A stretch of 64,000 nucleotides of DNA from Paenibacillus catalpae (GTDB lineage Bacteria; Bacillota; Bacilli; Paenibacillales; Paenibacillaceae): assembly GCF_900112695.1 (NCBI RefSeq), contig NZ_FOMT01000001.1, positions 1,178,001-1,242,000 on the forward strand, written 5' to 3'. Numbering within the stretch: position 1 is the first letter of the stretch; each line of letters begins with the position of its first letter. Under the pieces are notes generated by a model. The model saw nothing but the letters and a program-made list of their open reading frames with translations, was not told the origin of the DNA and made no database searches. This document shows, piece by piece, positions 25,580 to 33,863 of this stretch. The position numbers and the translations under genes were made by a program.

Positions 25580-25759
25580 TATATCATCTCCTATATTGGG
25601 GAATAATATAGTATATATAAAATTGATAGATTTGTTTGTGCGGTATTACTAGTAGATAAGCACTTTTAATAGAATTGAAAAACGTACTTTCCATTTTACA
25701 TGAGTGGATATCAATACATACTATATTAATAGACAGTATGGTCCGAATACGACGGCAGC

Positions 25760-25846
25760 CATGGACCGTTAACGTAAACAAAGCTGCCGATAGTATACCG
25801 ACAGCTTCATTCAGCTTGGTAATTCAACTATAGTTTCCCGTTAATC
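25760..25846 (-). repeat. Repeat A, copy 15
   Basis: Left arm GGACCGTTAACGTAAACA, stem AAGCTG...CAGCTT, right arm CAACTATAGTTTCCCGTTAA. It supplies the TAA stop (25841-25843) of the zinc-ribbon protein gene. Confidence 0.78.
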
Positions 25847-26281
25847 ATGATTGACTAATTTATTTTGTAGCTTTGCAATTCCTTTTGCAAGTTCATTTCT
25901 ATTTTTCCGATTTTTAATCCAATCAGGTAATCTGCTTGCCAAACTCTGATTCTGATTTGGGATCCTTTCTCGCAATGAGGCGTTAATATAACCATCTAGC
26001 AAACCTAAATGCTCTTTATTATACGCCCAAAGCAATTCGCCGCAGCAATTTGTTCGTAACCAAACATTTAACCCCATAAAAGTTCCATTTCCCCAGGAAC
26101 CTACATTGGGATGACTTAATATACCACATCGTTTGCACTGGAGAAGATATCCGAACTCCCCCTCGTTTCTTCTTATACCTTTGGCACTTTTTAAACAATG
26201 AGGACATTCTATAAGGATGTCGTATTTAAACAAGAAGTCGTAAATGCTTTCTCCTGTATCATCAAACCTAGAAACTGTCAT
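25841..26281 (-). CDS. Zinc-ribbon-like hypothetical protein
   Basis: A 146-residue protein. Residues about 25-53 hold two CxxC pairs (ECPHCLKSAKG and LQCKRCGIL) as in a zinc ribbon, and NCCGE near 78 adds another Cys pair. The C-terminal half is helical and basic (NRKNRNELAKGIAKLQNKL). No family is recognised. ATG at 26281 follows GGAGG by 7 bases. The stop codon is part of repeat A copy 15, so the insertion may have cut the original C-terminus. Confidence 0.62.
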   Translation of the reverse strand: MTVSRFDDTGESIYDFLFKYDILIECPHCLKSAKGIRRNEGEFGYLLQCKRCGILSHPNVGSWGNGTFMGLNVWLRTNCCGELLWAYNKEHLGLLDGYINASLRERIPNQNQSLASRLPDWIKNRKNRNELAKGIAKLQNKLVNHD

Positions 26282-26348
26282 TCTAGTTCCTCCAAAAGTA
26301 ATCGCTTAATTCTGATGCCATTTTACTTACTTGTATTATTCTAGAAAC

Positions 26349-26446
26349 CATTTAACTATCCTGCCCTTAGCATAATAAAATAGAGCAGCTGCCGTTGTGG
26401 CAAACTGCTCCTGGATGGCTGAATTATTGTTCTCCGTTAGGTTAAT
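26349..26446 (-). repeat. Repeat A, copy 16
   Basis: Left arm AACTATCCTGCCCTTAGCAT, stem GAGCAG...CTGCTC, right arm GAATTATTGTTCTCCGTTAG. Very similar to copy 3. It lies about 40 bases past the stop of the gene at 26485. Confidence 0.83.
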
Positions 26447-26484
26447 GGATAATCTAACATTCCCGCGGCAATTATTTTTAAATG

Positions 26485-27222
26485 TTACTTAGTTTTCTTA
26501 ATCTCTCCTTGCTCGGGCGTCAATTCATAAAGTTTCGTTCCTTTTTTGTCATATGCGATCATACGAGTTTTCGATACTGGAGATTGACCGTCATCGGAAG
26601 AACGTTTGATCGCCCGGGCCACTTGATATACGCCGTCAATCAAGTAAGCATTTTGCTCGTATCTGTCATGCCAGATGACATTGACATGGGCGACGCGAGA
26701 GTCGTGAACCTGACCGATGTAGTAGTAATGTCGATAAGCGCCGAAAGTCGACATGCCCCACTTGAAATCGATTTGGAACGAGAACGATTCACTGTAGGCT
26801 TCGTTATAAACGGTAATAGATTGGATATCGGCCGGGACATCTTTGAAATCATAAATGCCTCTCGCTCTAAAAATATTCGTAGAACTTCCACCACCACTGG
26901 ATTGCAAGATGGTTCCTTTGTCTGTCTTCACTTGAATCCGGTTAGGTAACTTTGAATTCGGTCCGAACGCTTTCCCTGACATATAAACAAGAAGTTCTTT
27001 CTGGTTATATACAACTCTGTCCAAACGAACTGAAGTGCCGAAGTACGGCTGAAATTTCGCATCTGCATCGAAATAGATACCTTCGCGTTTCGCTTTATGG
27101 ATATCTTTGTTAAATTGGTACATGTCCGAAAACGGGTTAATGATCAAAATAGAATAACCGATCAGTAAGATCAGCAGCGCCCACTCGATCACGCGTAAAA
27201 CCTTTGTCGCTTTTTTTAGCAA
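26485..27222 (-). CDS. Membrane-anchored hypothetical protein
   Basis: A 245-residue protein with one N-terminal helix (about 9-30, VLRVIEWALLILLIGYSILI) and a large extracellular part of beta character (VRLDRVVYNQKELLVYMSGK, SITVYNEAYSESFSFQIDF). The pattern resembles the extracellular domains of DUF4179/DUF5643-type proteins of bacilli, which often sit next to ECF sigma factors, but no sigma gene is adjacent. Start TTG at 27222 is not backed by a close ribosome site; GGGGGAG lies about 20 bases upstream, so the true start is uncertain. Confidence 0.58.
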   Translation of the reverse strand: MLKKATKVLRVIEWALLILLIGYSILIINPFSDMYQFNKDIHKAKREGIYFDADAKFQPYFGTSVRLDRVVYNQKELLVYMSGKAFGPNSKLPNRIQVKTDKGTILQSSGGGSSTNIFRARGIYDFKDVPADIQSITVYNEAYSESFSFQIDFKWGMSTFGAYRHYYYIGQVHDSRVAHVNVIWHDRYEQNAYLIDGVYQVARAIKRSSDDGQSPVSKTRMIAYDKKGTKLYELTPEQGEIKKTK

Positions 27223-27305
27223 ATTCTTTTGCGACGTGACTCTCCCCCTTCAACCCCCTTGAAATTGGTAATCTCTATTTAGACGTTCTAAAAGTCACAA
27301 TGTTT

Positions 27306-27400
27306 CTCCGCTATCCTGCCCTTTTACTTCAATAAAAAAGCAACCGATGACGTGCCGGCAGCTGTCGTGTTAATTTGAACAATCGTGACCCCCAATTCAT
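27306..27400 (-). repeat. Repeat A, copy 17
   Basis: Left arm GCTATCCTGCCCTTTTACTT, A-run, stem around CCG...CGG with AGC/GCT ends, and a diverged right arm GAACAATCGTGACCCCCAAT. Confidence 0.72.
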
Positions 27401-27429
27401 CTTCCCTGCCCTGAAGCTGTGTTTTAATT

Positions 27430-27462
27430 GAGTTTCAACTAACTGTTTCCCGTTAGTTCGAT
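27430..27462 (-). repeat. Repeat A, right-arm half copy 18
   Basis: Single arm CAACTAACTGTTTCCCGTTAG, an imperfect palindrome like the arm of copy 1, 30 bases from copy 17. Confidence 0.6.
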
Positions 27463-27629
27463 AGAGAACTCACAGAATAACAATTTATCCGTCATTAAGA
27501 CAGCGACGAACTTAGAAAATTCCCCTCGCACGTGATTACATCAAATTGGAGGGGCTGAATGGCTCCTTTCTCAATCTGCTCGTCAGAGGCTCCGCTATGC
27601 GGATCCTTTATCTACCAGGTTTCGATGAC

Positions 27630-28718
27630 CTAAGCTTTTGGGATTTTCAGCACCGTGCCAGCTTTCACATCATCAATATTTGCAATATGATTGTAATCCG
27701 CGATGAACATCACATATTTATCGGAGCCGTAATAGATTTTGGAGATGCTGTAGAGCGTCTCACCACTCTTTACGGTATGATCGGATGTCTCGTAATCGGG
27801 TAAAGATTCTACTGCCCCATTTTCTTCATCAGGCTTGTAGTTTTTCAGGGAAGGAATGATGAGGTGGGTGCCTGCTTTCAAGCCTACATTTTTATCAAGC
27901 TTGTTTTCTTTCGAGATATAATCCACATATTCCGCCGATTTGTAGAACATTCTAGAAATTCCTGACAGCGTATCGCCTGCTTGGATCATATAGGTAGCGG
28001 GCAAATGTATTTTCGAATAGTCTTTGGTTCCTTGCTGGCTGCCATCTATCGAGCCGGTTGTTGATGACAAGGCCGGGATCTTAAGCGTATCTCCGGCTTT
28101 CATATCATTAATAAACAAGATATGGTTATGCTTTGCAAGCAGCGCATAATGCTCCTTAGATTGATAGAACTTCTCGGATATCAATCTTAGCGTATCGCCT
28201 TTTTGGACCACATAGGTGGTTGGTAGCTTCACCGTTTTAGCAGGGGCTTCCGTTGATTTATTGCCATAATCCTTATTTTCTTGCATAGGTTTTTCTGTCT
28301 GTGCAGGCTTAGGCGTCTTCGTCGAATTTTCGCTTTCTGTGACCGGTGTGTTGGATGCAGGAGGAGCGGGTTCTTCTGTCACATCATCGTAATCCTCTGA
28401 AGGCTCTTGTTCCTCTTCACTGTCAACGGTTCCGGCGGGGATGGGGTCATCTGCTAAAAGTTCGTTTCCGCCATTCCCATTATTAACGGAATCCGATTCA
28501 GATGGCTCGCCAATTCTGTTCTGCCCATTGGCTTGCTCGGCATCCCCGGCAGCTAGCGGAAGTTTAGAATCAACTTTATTCGTATATTTGCCGTACAAAA
28601 CTCCGCAAATGCCAACAAGGATGATGACTATCGCCAGATAGATGATGATATTTGCTTGTTTTAAAGATGCCAGGCTGCCTTTGGAATGTTTGCTGCTGCG
28701 TGTGGTTCTCTTATTCAA
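27630..28718 (-). CDS. Membrane-anchored protein with three LysM domains
   Basis: A 362-residue protein. A short basic N-terminus is followed by one helix (about 23-42, NIIIYLAIVIILVGICGVLY), a long acidic, Pro/Glu/Ser/Thr-rich spacer (about 55-165) and three LysM peptidoglycan-binding modules at about 167-216, 240-289 and 312-360, each with the YxVxxGDTL opening (TYVVQKGDTL, TYMIQAGDTL, DHTVKSGETL). It would sit in the membrane and bind peptidoglycan or spore cortex on the outside. No catalytic domain. Start is TTG at 28718, 10 bases after AAGGAG; a TTG nine codons earlier lies upstream of that site. Confidence 0.85.
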   Translation of the reverse strand: MNKRTTRSSKHSKGSLASLKQANIIIYLAIVIILVGICGVLYGKYTNKVDSKLPLAAGDAEQANGQNRIGEPSESDSVNNGNGGNELLADDPIPAGTVDSEEEQEPSEDYDDVTEEPAPPASNTPVTESENSTKTPKPAQTEKPMQENKDYGNKSTEAPAKTVKLPTTYVVQKGDTLRLISEKFYQSKEHYALLAKHNHILFINDMKAGDTLKIPALSSTTGSIDGSQQGTKDYSKIHLPATYMIQAGDTLSGISRMFYKSAEYVDYISKENKLDKNVGLKAGTHLIIPSLKNYKPDEENGAVESLPDYETSDHTVKSGETLYSISKIYYGSDKYVMFIADYNHIANIDDVKAGTVLKIPKA

Positions 28719-29027
28719 AACGTAATCTTCTCCTTTGTTCCTCAATTTAAACCTATTCTATCGGACTTATTGAATTCTGTGGAATGGGCCTAAATAGCCA
28801 ATTCATTCTCAACGAGCACTGCTAGAATTGATTAATTCATGTCCTAATGACTATGTTCATTATGATTAACGATTTACGCATAGCGTGGTGCAAATAGCCT
28901 GCTTTATGTATACCAATTGATCAGTAATCCTATTTAGAAAATCTAGTTCTTTGGTGGCGCAACGAATCTAGTAATTTCAGGTATAATAGTAGACCTATGA
29001 ATCCTAAGAATATTAAAGGAGACTTAT
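28719..29027. other. Divergent intergenic region
   Basis: Lies between the LysM gene (minus) and the amidase gene (plus). It is AT rich and has a TATAAT at 28982-28987, about 41 bases before the amidase start, but no strong matching -35. No gene is seen. Confidence 0.45.
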
Positions 29028-30137
29028 ATGAAAAAGATTGTATACCTGACAATTTTGATCTGTGGGTTAATTAGTATTTCCGGTTATATACCAAACCGGG
29101 CGGAAGCAAGCGGTAGTTATACGGCAAAGGTATATACCGACTCATTGAATGTCCGCAGCGAGCCGTCGCGTGAATCGTTGATCGTAGGCGGTTTGAAGAA
29201 TGGCGAGATTGTCACCGTTTCAGCTGAAGAGTATGGCTGGCTGCGCATCAAGTCGGACCGCGTCTCCGGTTGGGCGGCAGGACATTATATGAAGAAAGTC
29301 GATGGCAATGTCGTTATAGCATCGGCGACAGTTCAAGATGACGGCATGCAGAAGAGCTCTGCAGCCGCCCGAGCGACTGTGCTGGCCGATAGGCTTCGGG
29401 TCAGAGCAGGCGCCGGATTAGACCATGAAATTCTGGGATATCTAACAAAGGGTGAGGCTGTTACGATAATAGACAACCGGGAAGGATGGGTTCGGGTCCA
29501 AACTCCGGATAAGCTACTCGGCTGGGTATCGGATCGTTACATCGCGAAGGGCGAAACACAAACGGCGGCGGTTTCATCGGGAAAATCGAAGAGCCTTAAG
29601 GGGAGAGTAATCGTAATCGACCCCGGTCACGGCGGAGACGATCCCGGAACGATAGGAACTACATATGAAACGATTGAGGAAAAGCTTAATTTGAGCACTT
29701 CCTTCTACCTAGAGGCTGAGCTTCGCAGCCGCGGAGCGCGTGTCCTCATGACAAGAACGAAGAATGAGGAGAAGCCCCAGCTTTCCGACAGAGTCAAAAT
29801 AAGCGAATCCGCCGGTGCGGACGCATTCGTCAGCATCCATTATAATTCTTCGGAGAAAAATACGTCCGGCATACTTACCTTCTATTATTCGAATACGAAA
29901 GATCAGCCATTGGCCCGCGCGATAGAAAACAGGCTTGCGGACGGCATCGGCTTGAAGAGCAATGGGATTTCATACGGCAATCTTCACGTTTTACGGGAAA
30001 ATGATACGGTATCCGCACTCATAGAGCTCGGCTTCTTGTCCAACGCAAAAGATGAATCCATCGTCCGCGGCTCCGACTACCAGAGAAAAGCAGCCAAAGC
30101 AATTGCGAATGGACTGGAGGATTACTTCAGCAGGTAA
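29028..30137 (+). CDS. SH3-domain N-acetylmuramoyl-L-alanine amidase (Amidase_3)
   Basis: A 369-residue secreted wall hydrolase that cuts the bond between MurNAc and L-Ala. Signal peptide about 1-26; two bacterial SH3 domains at about 32-92 (TDSLNVRSEPS) and 115-176 (ADRLRVRAGAG) bind the wall; the zinc amidase core runs from about 192 to 369. Zinc ligands are His201 (DPGHGG), Glu218 and His271 (SIHYNSS), and the catalytic Glu is Glu333 (LIELGFLSN). ATG at 29028 follows AAAGGAG by 8 bases. Single gene with its own terminator. Confidence 0.94.
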   Translation: MKKIVYLTILICGLISISGYIPNRAEASGSYTAKVYTDSLNVRSEPSRESLIVGGLKNGEIVTVSAEEYGWLRIKSDRVSGWAAGHYMKKVDGNVVIASATVQDDGMQKSSAAARATVLADRLRVRAGAGLDHEILGYLTKGEAVTIIDNREGWVRVQTPDKLLGWVSDRYIAKGETQTAAVSSGKSKSLKGRVIVIDPGHGGDDPGTIGTTYETIEEKLNLSTSFYLEAELRSRGARVLMTRTKNEEKPQLSDRVKISESAGADAFVSIHYNSSEKNTSGILTFYYSNTKDQPLARAIENRLADGIGLKSNGISYGNLHVLRENDTVSALIELGFLSNAKDESIVRGSDYQRKAAKAIANGLEDYFSR

Positions 30138-30227
30138 CTGAGTGGTTCGTGTACTCTACCGCTTCGTTCCTGCAGCGTTGGTTTATTTTCTGCTTATGTA
30201 TTTACAGTAATCATACCACTTCGTTAT

Positions 30228-30257
30228 TCCCCCTTGATGGCTAAGGGGGATTTTTTA
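30228..30257 (+). terminator. Terminator of the SH3-amidase gene
   Basis: Stem TCCCCCTT/AAGGGGGA with a 7-base loop, followed by TTTTTT. Confidence 0.9.
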
Positions 30258-30843
30258 TGGAGCCTTGTCATTCCTGCCATCTTGTTATAGCATTACTCTA
30301 CAAATCGGATTGAAGCCGATTAAAGGCAGGGAGGCGAAACGATACAATGTCTGAACCGGTTGAAATTTACAGTAAACTGCCCTTTAGATTAATAAATCGT
30401 GCGATATTAAAGTGTCAGCTCCCACTTTGTGAATACCAATTGATCTTGCATAGTTTCGATTAAGATGAAAAACAAAAAAAGATGATGTCCAGTTGTCTTC
30501 ATCGTTGAAAATAGTAATGACATGATTGCTTCTATTAGCTTACGGCTAGAATCATGTTTATAGTGTCCATTTGCAAATCACTCTCCATTTGGCTATAATG
30601 AATCGTAAGGCGGAGGGGATTAACCCTCCTTTGTAAATCACTTTCTACGGCTGGACTTCGAGCGCTTCCGACGCTTGGAGTCCTTTTTCTTTGCTTGTCC
30701 TTCCAGTAGTGCTTTCTTTAGATTCAGCGCGGCAACCGCTAGCTGGATCAAAGAAGTAACAAACTGAAAAATTCAGTAAATCAGTTCTGTCGGGAATGGG
30801 ACAATGTTGTTGTCATTATGATTTGATAACAACATTATCTCAT
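30258..30843. other. Long intergenic stretch with a fragment of a basic small protein
   Basis: No intact gene. It contains a half copy of repeat A at about 30367-30400, and on the minus strand at about 30642-30760 a short open frame with LIQLAVAALNLKKALLEG followed by a Lys/Arg/Ser-rich tail (KKKDSKRRKRSKSSRRK); it has no start with a ribosome site, so it is likely a remnant. GTTCTGTCGGGAATGGGA at 30784 repeats a block seen at 23894. Confidence 0.4.
30367..30400 (-). repeat. Repeat A, left-arm half copy 19
   Basis: AAACTGCCCTTTAGATTAATA followed by AATCGTGCG; the same junction (AATAAATCGTGC) is found in half copy 20 at 45509, so both halves end at one point. Confidence 0.55.
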
Positions 30844-30903
30844 AAAATAAAAAAGCCGCAGTTTATGCGACTTCCGTTGTATAGATGATCTTGTCGTCCG
30901 ACA
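30844..30903 (+). repeat. Repeat B, copy b
   Basis: AAATAAAAAAGCCGCAGTTT then ATGCGACTTCCGTTG, then TATAGATGATCTTGTCGTCC. It lies just past the stop of the ABC ATPase gene and reads on the minus strand as a G/C-poor hairpin-like end. Confidence 0.75.
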
Positions 30904-30914
30904 GGCTTACATTT

Positions 30915-31664
30915 TCATTTCTCTTCCATCAACAACGAGAGAAACTGCCGGGTACGCGCTTCACGGGGCTGACTGAAAATCTGCTCTGGCAGCCCCTCTT
31001 CCACAATGACGCCTTCATCGAGCAGAATAATACGGTCCGCCACTTCGCGGGCGAACTTCATCTCGTGAGTAACAATTATCATCGTTCGCCCCTCTTCTGC
31101 CAATTCCCGGATAACTTTCAATACCTCGCGCACGAGCTCTGGATCGAGCGCTGACGTTGGCTCGTCGAAAAGAAGCAGCTCTGGGTCAATTGACATCGCC
31201 CGAGCAATGCCTACCCGCTGTTGCTGCCCACCCGAAAGTTGATGCGGGTACGCATCAATCCGGTCGGCTAATCCGACCTTCGCAAGCAATTGTAACGCCT
31301 TTGTTCGTGCTTCGTTCTTTGGTCTGCGCCGTACCGTAATTTGCCCCTCCATCACGTTCTGAAGCGCAGTGAAATGTGGGAATAAATGATAGGCTTGAAA
31401 CACCATGCCTGACTGGCGGCGCATCGCAAGCACATCTGCCTTTCGTGGCTTCGAGTTCGGCCGGAACTCCAGCCGAACCTTCCCGATTGTGATTGTGCCC
31501 GATGTAGGAATCTCCAGCACATTTAAACATCGCAACAATGTTGATTTGCCAGATCCTGACGGTCCGATTAAAACAAGCACCTGTCCCTGTTCCAGCGTCA
31601 AATTGATACCGCGAAGTACAGAAGTATCGCCGAATGATTTGGCTAATTCGCGGACTTCGATCAT
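30915..31664 (-). CDS. Polar amino acid ABC transporter ATP-binding protein
   Basis: A 249-residue ATPase of the GlnQ/TcyC family that powers amino acid uptake. Walker A is [12 protein letters not shown] (about 34-45), the signature [14 protein letters not shown], Walker [14 protein letters not shown] and the His switch IIVTHEM. ATG at 31664 has AGGAGG upstream. Third gene of a three-gene operon after the binding protein and permease; the gene order (binding protein, permease, ATPase) is the same as in cystine importers. Confidence 0.94.
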   Translation of the reverse strand: MIEVRELAKSFGDTSVLRGINLTLEQGQVLVLIGPSGSGKSTLLRCLNVLEIPTSGTITIGKVRLEFRPNSKPRKADVLAMRRQSGMVFQAYHLFPHFTALQNVMEGQITVRRRPKNEARTKALQLLAKVGLADRIDAYPHQLSGGQQQRVGIARAMSIDPELLLFDEPTSALDPELVREVLKVIRELAEEGRTMIIVTHEMKFAREVADRIILLDEGVIVEEGLPEQIFSQPREARTRQFLSLLMEEK

Positions 31665-31699
31665 TTGGGTTTAACCTCCTAAAAATGAACCATATCCAG

Positions 31700-32371
31700 T
31701 TAAGCTGTAAAATAACGATTAAAATACATTTCCAGTTGCCGCTGTAACAATGCCAGCACCGTGCAGAAAATCAAATAGATCAACGCGACCTCGCAGTAGA
31801 TCAATAGCGGCTCATAGACAGCTGCCGTGATTTGCTGCCCTTTTTGAAATAGTTCAGTAACCGTCACCGTTGCTGCAAGCGACGTATCCTTTACCAGCGA
31901 TATGAACGAATTGGACAGTGGCGGAACCGAGACACGCGCCGCTTGGGGCAAAATTATACGGCGTAGCGCCTGCAATCTCGTTTCCCCAAGCGAGAACGCC
32001 GCTTCCCACTGTCCTTTTGGAATGGATACAATTGCCGCTCGTATGATCTCCGATCCGTAGGCACCGACACTAAGCGTAAAGCCAATGACCGCAGCCGGGA
32101 ACGCGTTAATTAGTATGCCAAGGCTAGGAAGCCCATAGAAAATAATGAACAATTGGACCAAAAGCGGAGTTCCGCGTATAATCCAGACGTAGAACCTGGC
32201 TACTAAAACCAGTGGATAAAAATCCGACAGCCCCGCGAGTGCCGTTAATAGCGCTAGTACAAGCCCCAGCACGAATGAAATCAACGTGAGAGGTACAGTA
32301 AATGCGATTCCTGCTTGCAGCAAGGGCAGGAATGAATCGGTGAAAATATCCAGGTTTGTTTGTTGATCCAT
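31700..32371 (-). CDS. Polar amino acid ABC transporter permease
   Basis: A 223-residue membrane permease of the HisM family, with about five helices and the EAA-type loop EAAFSLGETRLQALRRIILP. It forms the channel for the adjacent binding protein and ATPase. The ATG at 32371 follows a weak GGGTGGGCTGGG site, 18 bases after the stop of the binding protein gene. One homodimeric permease gene is usual in cystine and glutamine systems. Confidence 0.92.
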   Translation of the reverse strand: MDQQTNLDIFTDSFLPLLQAGIAFTVPLTLISFVLGLVLALLTALAGLSDFYPLVLVARFYVWIIRGTPLLVQLFIIFYGLPSLGILINAFPAAVIGFTLSVGAYGSEIIRAAIVSIPKGQWEAAFSLGETRLQALRRIILPQAARVSVPPLSNSFISLVKDTSLAATVTVTELFQKGQQITAAVYEPLLIYCEVALIYLIFCTVLALLQRQLEMYFNRYFTA

Positions 32372-32389
32372 AATGCCCAGCCCACCCTT

Positions 32390-33268
32390 TTATTTCGAAA
32401 CGTCCTCGCCGAAATAGGTTTTGGAAATTTCCAAGTACCTGCCGTCCGCCTTCATATCTTTAATTGCATTATTTACGGCGTCTACGAGCTCTTTGTTTCC
32501 TTTTCGGAAGAGCATGCCGCTTTGCGACACTTGGTCCGTCTCCGCAACCACCTTTATTGGCACATCAGGACGTGCTTTTTTCAAGTCTAGATATGACAAT
32601 TTGTCATTGATCGTCGCATCTATTCGTCCAGAAGTGAGCAAATCGATAGCCTGATTGAACCCATCTACTGCAACGAGCTGCGCTCCGTTCGCTTTTGCGA
32701 TATCTCCAAGATCGCTGGTAAGGGACTGTCCGGATTTCTTCCCTTTGAGGTCTGCCAGACTCTTAATGTTAGTATTGTTCTGCTTCACGATCAGAACCGC
32801 TTTGGAAAGGATATACGGTTCGGAGAAATCGTACTTTGCCTTACGGTCGTCTCGGATGGTGACTTCGTTTGCCACCATATCGAAGCGCTTGGCGTCCAAT
32901 CCGGCGAGCATACCATCCCATTTCGTTTCTACGAACTTAGCTTTAACCCCAATCCGTTTGGCGATTTCCTCAGCGACTTCTACATCGAAACCCGTCAACT
33001 TGCCGCTTTTGTCATGGAAAGTAAACGGTGCATATGTTCCCTCTGTGCCGATCGTGATTTCTCCGTTTGATTTAATCACCTTCAGTGAATTATCGGACGC
33101 CGCATTTCCGCCATTAGTCGTGTTTCCCGTATCGTCTGCCCCGTTGTTCCCATTATTAGTGCTGGTATTCGCTCCATTATCGTTGTTTTTATTGCCGCAT
33201 GCAGATCCACCAAGCAGAATTACCGCGGACAGCACCATTAAGCAAATGCTTTGTTGCCAAGTCTTCAT
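32390..33268 (-). CDS. Amino acid (probably cystine) ABC transporter binding lipoprotein
   Basis: A 292-residue extracellular solute-binding lipoprotein. Signal peptide about 1-23 ends in the lipobox GGSAC, with an Asn/Gly-rich linker after the Cys. The SBP_bac_3 fold begins at EGTYAPFTFHDKSGKLTGFD and continues with QSLTSDLGDIAKANGA and INDKLSYLD, resembling TcyA-type cystine-binding proteins more than glutamine ones; cystine is thus the favoured but unproven ligand. ATG at 33268 has AAAGGAGG 7 bases before; a longer reading has none. Confidence 0.88.
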   Translation of the reverse strand: MKTWQQSICLMVLSAVILLGGSACGNKNNDNGANTSTNNGNNGADDTGNTTNGGNAASDNSLKVIKSNGEITIGTEGTYAPFTFHDKSGKLTGFDVEVAEEIAKRIGVKAKFVETKWDGMLAGLDAKRFDMVANEVTIRDDRKAKYDFSEPYILSKAVLIVKQNNTNIKSLADLKGKKSGQSLTSDLGDIAKANGAQLVAVDGFNQAIDLLTSGRIDATINDKLSYLDLKKARPDVPIKVVAETDQVSQSGMLFRKGNKELVDAVNNAIKDMKADGRYLEISKTYFGEDVSK

Positions 33269-33430
33269 AGACAGTCCTCCTTTTATTTGAGGATAGTATT
33301 CCAGACTTTCCCTTTGGTTATCCCACTTAGCTTCTCCCATCCAAATAAAAAACCGCCCCTTGCAGAACTGTTTTCACACAACTTTGAAAATGGAGAAAAA
33401 GTGACTTTGCATCGTTTTATCGTGCCTCTA

Positions 33431-33461
33431 TTGACTTAGAGCGCGCTCTAAGATGTAAACT
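33431..33461 (+). promoter_or_regulatory. MerR-type promoter with palindromic operator
   Basis: TTGACT (33431-33436) and TAAACT (33456-33461) are separated by a 19-base spacer, the long spacing typical of MerR-activated promoters. The palindrome CTTAGAGCGCGCTCTAAG fills the spacer. The expected transcription start falls on or next to the ATG at 33468, so the mRNA would be leaderless. Confidence 0.78.
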
Positions 33462-33467
33462 TACTTT

Positions 33468-33863
33468 ATGGAAATATATTTAAGCATTCAAGCCATTTCT
33501 GACCTTACTGACATCACCGTACACACCTTGCGTTACTATGAGAAAAATGGTCTGATTCATGCGATAGCTAGGGGTTCGAACGGTCACCGCCAATATTCTG
33601 CAAACGATCTAGCATGGATTCGTTTTTTGGTAAGGCTTCGAATGACAGGAATGACCATTCGGCAAATGCAACAGATCGCTGACTTGAGAAGACAAGGTTC
33701 CGCTACAACCAAAGAAAGGAGAATTCTGCTGGAAACCCACAAGAAAAAGTTAATGGAACAGATCGAGAAACTTCAAGAACATGATGAAGTCATCAATGAA
33801 AAAATAGAGATTTACCGTCAATGGGAATTAGAAAACCAACAACTGGAGGTAGCTGAGCAATGA
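33468..33863 (+). CDS. MerR family transcription regulator (NmlR/AdhR-like)
   Basis: A 131-residue regulator. The N-terminal winged helix-turn-helix reads LSIQAISDLTDITVHTLRYY with EKNGLI and GHRQYSANDLAWI, then a long dimerisation helix (about 80-120). No metal-binding Cys is present, so it belongs with the aldehyde/electrophile-type MerR regulators (AdhR, NmlR) rather than metal sensors. The start ATG has no ribosome site because the promoter lies directly upstream. It overlaps the next gene by 4 bases (ATGA) and probably autoregulates both genes through the palindrome at 33431-33461. Confidence 0.9.
   Translation: MEIYLSIQAISDLTDITVHTLRYYEKNGLIHAIARGSNGHRQYSANDLAWIRFLVRLRMTGMTIRQMQQIADLRRQGSATTKERRILLETHKKKLMEQIEKLQEHDEVINEKIEIYRQWELENQQLEVAEQ

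Noticed and set aside
4761-27462. Reading the recurring arms as a CRISPR array
   Set aside because: Copies are dispersed over more than 20 kb, separated by genes, with diverged arms and conserved hairpins rather than unique spacers; no cas genes are present.
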